Source: Ophiosphaerella korrae (taxonomy: Eukaryota > Ascomycota > Dothideomycetes > Pleosporales > Phaeosphaeriaceae). From it: a DNA stretch of 64,000 nt. Under the pieces are notes generated by a model, which was not told the origin of the DNA, did no database searches, and was given only the letters and a program-made list of their open reading frames with translations. Positions 56,711 through 64,000 of this stretch are shown one piece after another (position 1 is the first letter of the stretch; each line of letters starts with the position of its first letter). Both the position numbers and the translations under genes were made by a program. The stretch spans positions 1-64,000 of the forward strand of contig JALNQF010000086.1 in the NCBI GenBank assembly GCA_028456385.1, in the 5' to 3' direction.

Positions 56711-57130
56711 TTGGACAGAAATCGCGTATTCTTCTTAGAGAACTTTATTGCTACACCACTGGGCGCGGTCTGATTGGTCACTGCGGGAGCAATGTACGTA
56801 TCACGTAGAGCTTATGTGGGAAGTTGTTGCGATCAGGGAGGTTGCTTCAACTGGCTGGAAATCTTTGTCTCCGCGACGTCAAGGAGGTACCTTTTTATAA
56901 TAACAAATTCTCCGAAGGTGTGACGCGCGCCCCCACTAGTGGCCGCCCATACCTAGGCAGATAGGCTAACCAAGTCTCCGGCTGTTATAATATTCTGAGT
57001 GGAGTACTCCTTATAATACTCCGAATAAATCGGCGTAGATCATAACCGAGTACATTCCAAGGACCGTTGTTCTGAGTAGGGACATAGATCAAGGTTTCGC
57101 ACTAGTGCCTCACAAGATTCGCATCCCCAG
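56711..57130. other. Spacer, no gene seen
   Basis: Promoter side of the isochorismatase-like gene. Confidence 0.45.
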
Positions 57131-57390
57131 CTACAACCCACTCACATCCTCCTCATACTTCTCTTTCCATTCGTTAACCGTCTTGATTTCTTTTTTATGA
57201 ACCAAACGGATCTCAGCCGGCCCATCCCCAAGCTTAGACAGAACCCTACCATTCATTTTCAAACCTTCCGTTTCGAAGAAGATATCCGTCGCCAAATTTT
57301 ACCCGAATATCGCCGGGGTAGTTTTGCAGGGGCATACAGCCATGGGTCATCCTCAACATTGACAAAACGCAAATGAGAAGCGTGCAAGGT
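57131..57390 (-). pseudogene. C-terminal gene relic, unrecognised
   Basis: Two minus-strand frames fit head to tail: one with SHLRFVNVEDDPWLYAPAKL (about 57390-57310), the other with DIFFETEGLKMNGRVLSKL and KEIKTVNEWKEKYEEDV, ending at a TAG at 57131. The second has an in-frame TAA directly upstream, so a frameshift separates them. No upstream part is visible. Family not recognised. Confidence 0.4.
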
Positions 57391-59267
57391 AGCGCTGCCA
57401 CGTTGTTTATTCGCTCAACAGTAACATTTTAGTCATCCGCCGCAAAGACAGGTAAAATACGAACTCACAACGATGGTGGTGCGATTGGAATTTACAAAGT
57501 AAAGCAAAGCGACATATCCCAGTCAATTATCTAGAACTCGCCGAGAGAACGTGGGAGCATAGCTGGCAGCGATATTGCCCGGCTACTGAGAATTAGCCTC
57601 ACTGTTGACTGTCAACGAAGATTAAAGAGGGGTCAAGCGGCATCCGATACCTCAGTGCACGCTTGCCAATAGATATCACAAGCGCTAGACTTGGGTTAAC
57701 CTTTTGATTCGGCCCTATTCGAACGGACCTTTCCGAAGGGTTGCAACTGGCCGTCCGGCGAGTGAAGCTTTGCAACAGATCTCGCTGATGATTGGCAGTG
57801 AAGCAATAACGGATGTAGCAGGCATAAAGCTCCACGGCGCGACTAATGAAAACGGCCTTGCTGTGTTGCTCAGCTGTACTCATCCAGCTATTGACGAATT
57901 TTTCCAACGCCATCTCTCGAGTATGATTTGCGCAGAAATAGGTACTCCCGTGCTAGAAAGTATTGTCGATATATAAATCATGTTGTCGCAGAAACGAGAG
58001 CCTTTTACATTTCCACCAAGCTGTACGCCTGTGCTTGATGTGGTTTATGCTGGTTTGGATTAGTAGGCTTGTTCTTTTGAGATTAGGCCGTTATAAGCCG
58101 GTGAAAACGCCTTGTACCTGCATAACCGACGTTTCTAGTAAAGGGCCGCATTAGCTAGAGTCAAGAGGGCTACCCGAATCTCCTTGACTGACACATCGCG
58201 TGCTTATATAATGAATATCAGAGGCATGTAGGGGTATACCCTGTTAGGCATATCCTAGGCGAAAAGGCCATCAGACATTGTGCTTTTACCATCGCCCTGT
58301 TTATCCAATTATTCCGGGTTCTGTCTCCCATCGCCTCTCTAATCGGTTACCCGCAAGAGTCAAAACGAGATATCTATTACCCAAACTATTTGTGCCATGA
58401 CACCATGGTCATGGTCAGCTAAAGACTGCCTTTGGGGTCATTGGCCGTATCTCGTAAATGTCAACATGCTGAAATATCATGCCCTCACATGCTTGTCATC
58501 CGGGCAAATTTTTTGGTCACCATTGCTGGAATTTTTCTGTTCTTTATTCTACGCTACATGTATCCATCTCATCTTATCGCCCACCGGAAGCACACCCTTC
58601 CTCCTCCTCCTCCTCCTCCTCCAGGGCTACTTATTGGACTACCGAGACCATTCAAATCTTTTCCAAGAGCGTGAGGAAATTTATTAGATCTTCGTAATCG
58701 TTTGGCTTTGACGGGTTTAACATGCTCGTGCGTACATGGCAACTTCATTAGCCATACCGTCCATCTTCCATTGTTTCCTTTCCACCACTCCCTCGTTCCA
58801 CCACTTCGATGCTCCACTTCATTCTTCAGGCAATTTATCGGATCGCCGGACCGTACGCAAAGTTGTGCGTGGGTGTGAAACAATTTTTAAATCGGACTGT
58901 CGGGACCGTTTGGGGTTGATAGGTTTACACACCCGTGTGTATTTGATAGTTTTTTTTTTTTTTTTTTTTTTTTTAGACTTATCAGGTCCTCTGTGAGCAT
59001 GCTTTGATGCAATTGTGTGGAGGGACGTCCTGTCGCGCACTCCATTGTGAACTGTTTGTTCCAGTTTCACTAATCTTCAGCGCTTTTGTTCCTGAAGCTG
59101 CTGTACTATTGTAGTGTTTCGCCACTAGCAGTGCGATGCGTGTGTGCATGGATATTTGCGGAGAGATATGAATTGTGTGTGGGCGGGTCAGAGGAGATTG
59201 TGTGTGTTTGCCGTGCGAAGAGAGGAGTCGTGTGTAGCGAGAAAGAAAGCTGGCCGACGGGGATGAC
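57391..59267. other. Spacer with simple repeats
   Basis: No supported gene; frames at 57599-57976 overlap on both strands without features. It contains (CCT)n at about 58598-58622 and a run of 25 T at 58950-58974, near the 3' end of the acidic repeat gene. Confidence 0.45.
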
Positions 59268-62200
59268 TTAGACGTGTTCGATGTCACACGGCAGCTCCTG
59301 AAATCGAAGCCCTAAGCGCGCATGGTCGCCCCGAAGTCGCCCGTAGCTGTCTCTCAGTCTTCCATTCAAAAAACGAATTTCCCTATCGCTGAACGACGCA
59401 TCCCACTCTAAGTAAACTTTGGCAGAATCGTAGAGTGCAAGGTGGGCTTCAATCCTGTGAATCATGTTGGAATCGAGCCATTCGAACAGCGCCGCTCTAC
59501 GCTCATCGGCCAGTCGTCCACCACGTCCACGGGTCCACGAGGTCATTCGCCGTTGCACAGACCGCCTTGAAATTAAATTATAATCCTTTTCAAACTTTGC
59601 GCGTGCACACTCAAATTTGATCCTCCTCCGGAACGTGGTAGCGCGCCTAACCATGGCGCGAAGAGATCTCAAAACACGTCCCGTGGGTACCTTTTCAATA
59701 CTGTAGCACTCGTCCAGAAAATCTTCAACCTCATTGCATGTGTCCTGGGGAATATCCTCTGTTCCGTTCTTGTAGAAGAAGTTGTGGAAATTTTCAAGGG
59801 TTGCAACTCGAGAGGCTAGACGATCCGAGGGATCTTTGGATTTCGGAGAGGGCTGCTTCCCTCGCACGGATTTGTCGATGACGGTCTTCAAAGAAAGCTT
59901 TGCGATGGATTCCGTCAGCTCAATCATGGCTGGGTCATCTTCAGCGAATTGATACTGCTTCGTCTCTGTGCGTATCCTGTGGGACTCGGCCTTAGCCTCA
60001 GAGTCTTCACCCTCCTCACTGGATTTTGAGCCGCGTTCCTTCAGTGGAAACACAAACTTGCTCCAGTCTTTCTTTTCGCAGTTTATAGTAAATCTTGAGC
60101 AGGCTTCTATCAGCTCATGCATGCCCGGGTCATCTTCAGCAATCTTGTACTCCTTGAGCTCTTTGGCTAACCTGGAGGATTTAGCTTCGACCGGGGCAAC
60201 TTCTTCTGTCTGCACGGCGACGTCGACAGTTGGGACTGCTGCGACTTTTGTCGCCTGAACCTCCTCGGGCGCCGTGGCCATTCCGGTAGTTCTTGCATTA
60301 CCAAGCACAACTTTGGCAGTCTGCGTACCGACCTTGACAATCTCAGCCTTCTCGGTCTTTTGGACCACCTCGGGCACGGTGGCCGTTCCGGAGGCCCCTA
60401 CCAGCGCGTCTCTTACTTGCTGCTCTGACATCTGACCAAAAGTTGCTAAATCGTTTTTGAAGCCGGATGCATAGCCCACCAACATCTGTTGAAGCTGTTG
60501 GATTTGTTCCATTATGGCGAACATCTGATCCGCCTTTTGAGTGAGACCTTGATGCTTGCTCTTGACGTCGTCTGTAATCATCTTGGCTCGGATCGAGACC
60601 TCATCTGAAGTTTGCACAACAGGATCTTGACGCGCTTCGGTCGCTTCTTCAGCCGTCTCAGTACTCTCAGCTTGTGTCGTGGCCTCATCTGAGGTTTCCA
60701 CGACGGAGTCTTGATGCTCTTCGATCGCTGCTCCAGCCGTCTCCGAGCTCTCAACTTGGACCGTGACGTCTTCTGCTACCTTTTCTGGCAAAGGAGCGAC
60801 GTCTGACGGTGTGGCCATGTTCTCTGGGCCAGTCTGAGGGATAGCCAAGGTGGCTTCCAAGGGTTGTTGAGGTTTGGCAGGCTCTTTGATGAGCGAGTTG
60901 AGATCTGCCGTATTAGCAAAGCTGAATTTTTGTGCCGGGATCTTTATTGAGTCCTTGGGCATATTAGGCATCGTAATGCTGCTAAAATTGAAGAGCTTGG
61001 CCTGTTGGAGAGGTGGTGCCAACATTGGGCCTTTTCCTTTCGACTCGGTGGCTACGAAACCAGAGGTAGCAGGCTCCTCGTCGGACTTTGTCTCTTCTGA
61101 GGTGGTCATCTCAGCAACGAGCTCAGGCGCTAGCTCTTCATCTGACTTTGTCTCTTCTGAGTTTTTCATCTCAGCAATGAGCTTAGGCGCAAGCTCTTCA
61201 TCTGACTTTGTCTCTTCTGAGGTTGTCGTCTCAGCATTGAGCTCAGGCACTAGCTCGTCATCTGACTTTGTCTCTTCTGAGTTTATCATCTCAGCAACGA
61301 GCCCAAGCATTATCTCTTCATCCGAGTCTGTCTCTTCTGAGCTTTCTGTCCCAGCACTGAGCTCAGGCACTAGCTCTTCGTCTGGCTTTGTCTCTTCTGA
61401 GTTTGTTATCTCAGCATCATCGAAATCAGAGGCAGCAAGCTCCTCGTTGGGGTTTGTCTCTTCTGAGTTTTCCATCTCAGCATCTTGTTGCTCGGGAGCC
61501 GCTTGTACAGCCTCATCCATTTCCATCTCTGAAGACTCCTCAGCAGCGGGAGGAGCTTGTGACGACTGGCCAAACTGCAGCGCCGCGAACGAAGTTGATG
61601 GCCCTGCTTGAGTCTGTTGGAGAGGAAGGGCGTCCGCGCCACCGAACGTAACTCCACCGTAAGAAATCCCAGGAATGCTTGGGATGGTATGTGACTAGGG
61701 GGCGGCAGTCATCTGGTTGGTGATGGGGAAAGTAGGGCTGGTAGGGAAGTTGAAGGTAGGGAATTGGTCCGTAGTGCTATTGCCATTGAACCCCAAGGTG
61801 AATTGGCCATTGTTGGCCGGTCCATTTCCAGTCTGGACGGTGATATTAGTTGCTGCGCCGGACAGCTCATGGTCCATATCTTCGGTACCTTGGACTCCGA
61901 CGTCTCCATTGTCAACAGGGGCCATCTGAGATGGCTGTGATGGCTGCGGGAAGGTTGTGCAGACTGCACAAACGACTGTGAAGGGCCTGCAGAGTCGTTG
62001 TTACCAGTTGCCTGGGTAGCAACCTGCTGGTACTCATCGGTGGTGGCGAATTCCATGGCATCGCCGTTGTCCACGCTTTCTGAAATGCTGGCGCCAGGCT
62101 GATCATTTTGATCAGGGTTCTCCTGGGCATCAGCGACGTCGTCACCAAAAAGATCGTTAAAGAGTGAGTCGTCCTCTTCAGAGGCGATGCTCTTACCAAC

Positions 62201-63469
62201 AGCGTCGCTTTCACCAGCAGCGTCACTCTCTTCATCAGTACAATTCTCTTCAATGTACTTGCTGACCAGGTCGGTTTCACTTTCACTTTCACTTTCGTCT
62301 TCGTCGGCGACATGTCCACTTCTGTCTTCATTGGTGGCACATTCGCTCTCAGACGCCGACAGATCGGAAGAGTCAGTGGTGTAGTTGGCGCCGTCACTCG
62401 ATTCGTCACCACTTTCGCGCTGGAGATTTGAATCGCCGCCTGCGAGATCCAAGAGTTCTTCATCAAGTTCCGATAGCGCTGGCACTGGTATTTGAGGCTC
62501 GTCCTGCCTCTCTGCCTTGCGGCGCCATTCACCAACGAAATCATCAAACTCTTGGTAGCTGTTTGTTCCTTCTTTAGAGCCGTAGGTGCGTTGCCAAAAG
62601 CGGATCTTCTGAAGATAATCTCCGCCGCGGCTCTCGTACTCTTCGGCATCGTACTCCCCAGCGTCGGTGGTCCAGGCATCTCTCAACACGTCTCTCTCCA
62701 GTTTTGCCGCTAGTTGTGCGACATTGAGTAGCTCCAGTTCGTCTCCGTCTGGCAGTTTGCTGATCATACGACCCATCCACTTCTCGAGGTCGTTGCACAA
62801 TTGGATTCGCTCTTTGGCGATCTTGGCAGCCTTGACGGCCTTCAAAGCATCAAGCTTCATCTTCTTAGCATCTGGTGCTACGTATTCTCGAGTATCGAAC
62901 GAGGAAAATGTTGGAGGGTGGAACTGCGGCTTGTTGATATTGGCCTTGCCTTTGCCCTTGAGAGCCCGGATCGGTCTTGGTTGTGGGAGCGAGCTCGACC
63001 CAGTGCCTGCTGTGGTCCCAGATGATGCAGGCATCGCCTCGCGATCTTGGACGAACTTGATTCTCTTTGCTGCCTCTATGCAAAACAATTCGCGTGGGGT
63101 GTTGTGGTGGGGGAATTCTTCCTTGCGGTGTATCCAGGTGCCTAGTTCTTGCAGTGAACTTCTGACCTCGTTGAGGTAGCGACCAAGTCTGCCGTTGTCG
63201 GGAAGTGAGGTAATCCACATGAACTCCTCCCAGCACCTGATCAATTCAGGATTTCGTTTCATCGGATTGTTGTCCGAGAGCTCAGATATCATCGCCCCAA
63301 TCTTGATCTTGAGATCAACAATAGCGCCCTCCCGCTTGATCTTGATCTCCTCGTCGGTCCTTTCCTGTTTGGTAGGCATGTTTTTGACCTGACCCTTTCT
63401 GAGCGGCAAAACCTTGCGCGTAGGTGCGGCAAAGCCACTGAAAATTGGAGTGTTGTTCGTGTCAGACAT
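59268..63469 (-). pseudogene. Long acidic repeat protein gene, split by stop and frameshift
   Basis: Three consecutive minus-strand frames belong together. From the ATG at 63469 (MSDTNNTPIFSGFAAPTRKV) about 510 codons run clean, with a Lys-rich N-terminal half, helical middle and very acidic Ser/Asp/Glu part. Near 61950 protein-like sequence moves by one base into the next frame (QPSQPSQMAPVDNGDVG), which reaches a TAG at 61695. The same frame then continues (IPSIPGISYGGVTFGG) into the 752-codon frame that ends at 59268. Composition (Gly/Phe/Asn/Gln-rich linker, acidic 20-residue repeats, coiled coil around LMEQIQQLQQMLVGY) is continuous. The intact protein would be about 1,400 residues. Two shorter separate genes are the alternative. 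No known domain is recognised. Confidence 0.6.
61081..61500 (-). repeat. 60-bp coding tandem repeat, seven units
   Basis: Seven units of 60 bp (the last about 66 bp) encode a 20-residue acidic repeat of the form NSEETKSDEELAPELVAEM on the minus strand. The core TCTCTTCTGAG on the plus strand recurs at 61091, 61151, 61211, 61271, 61331, 61391 and about 61457. Units differ by several substitutions, so the array is not brand new. Confidence 0.9.
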
Positions 63470-64000
63470 GGTGAGCGTACAGAAGAACAATGATGGCTCC
63501 AGATGTTGTGTCGGGTCTTAAGCAATGATGGTTAGCGCTGGTCATCGATCGAGGAATGAGGGCGCTCAACTTACTATTGTCAAGTTGATCAAATGTAACT
63601 CGAAGTTTATGTTGATCGGGATTGAGCTTGAGCTTGAGTTTGAGCAATTCGCAGTGTGCACTTCGCAAAGTGGAGGTGCAGTCAGGGTTGCGGTTGAGTC
63701 AAGTGTGAGGAGAGAGGAAGAAGAAGAAGAAGAAGAGCAGAGCAGCTTTATACAAAAAAAAAAAAAAAAAAACCTGTAGCGCTAGGCAACTACCTCAAAC
63801 GCTCTGCTCAGGTGAATTAAGAAGTCACTGGCGTATATAGAAGGTGGGTGAACCGGTTGCCCCGCAGGGGCTCGAGCATGGGTCATAAGTGAAAGATATA
63901 CAGACCAATAGGACTGCGGAAATTCGAACAGACGGAAGACTAGAACTTTCTGGTATATACCCGTGCATTGGTTGCCTGTCGACGATTCACGTGGAGGCCA
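63470..64000. other. Promoter side of the acidic repeat gene
   Basis: Holds a (GAA)n run at about 63716-63738, a run of 19 A at 63754-63772 and no supported gene up to the window edge. Confidence 0.45.

Noticed and set aside
57599..57976. Frames on both strands of about 90-104 codons
   Set aside because: Each looks as plausible as the other on the opposite strand, and neither has family features or codon regularity.
58950..58974. T25 run as a retroposon tail
   Set aside because: No adjacent processed copy or target duplication seen; a simple homopolymer.

Overview
This window comes from the nuclear genome of a filamentous ascomycete (Pezizomycotina, most likely a pleosporalean Dothideomycete). 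The evidence is short GT-AG introns of 45-96 nt with CTAAY-type branch sites, fungal-specific families (two Fung_rhodopsin-type 7TM proteins, a 7TM-RGS protein, carboxypeptidase S-like M20, MCU), RIP-like decay of repeats (CAG/TGG codons turned into TAG), and Tc1/mariner elements resembling the Molly group. Species cannot be named from the sequence alone.

Layout. 1-1690 is an extremely AT-rich RIP-mutated repeat relic. 1690-6050 is a gene graveyard with at least three decayed coding regions, two of which share a short basic motif. 7.1-14.1 kb holds a rhodopsin-like protein (-), a secreted M28 aminopeptidase (-) and the mitochondrial calcium uniporter MCU (+). 14.95-15.64 kb is a Molly-like Tc1/mariner element with an internally shortened transposase. 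16.1-33.8 kb holds a GNAT acetyltransferase (-), a 2OG-Fe(II) dioxygenase (+), an APC amino-acid/choline permease (-), a second rhodopsin-like protein (+) and then three co-oriented genes: a lysine-2,3-aminomutase-like radical SAM/PLP enzyme, an ATP-grasp ligase and a POT peptide transporter. Bleomycin hydrolase follows. 33.9-38.5 kb has HIS5 (-), a tRNA-Glu(CTC) whose T-loop appears interrupted by an intron-like insert, and an unrecognised membrane protein. 39.6-40.9 kb is a RIP-killed Tc1/mariner transposon. 41.2-46.1 kb has an M20 peptidase and a 7TM-RGS protein (both -). 47.46-47.75 kb is a small MITE with the same ends as the 15 kb element. 49.4-56.7 kb has an SDR (+), a secreted subtilase (-) and an isochorismatase-like hydrolase with a signal peptide (-). 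59.3-63.5 kb is one long acidic repeat protein gene broken by a stop and a frameshift.

The most interesting locus is 24.1-30.8 kb. An aminomutase that would make a beta-amino acid, an ATP-grasp enzyme of the type that joins amino acids, and a di/tripeptide transporter sit in series on one strand. The inference is a small non-ribosomal, NRPS-free pathway for a beta-amino-acid-containing dipeptide. The aminomutase keeps its cluster cysteines and PLP lysine but has Asn at one of the two acidic positions that recognise lysine in bacterial LAM, so its substrate may not be lysine. The permease, dioxygenase and acetyltransferase nearby could supply or tailor the product, but this is only positional evidence.

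Most gene models below were built by hand from splice signals and reading-frame continuity; every multi-exon model closes in frame. Three of about 48 modelled introns use GC-AG rather than GT-AG borders.
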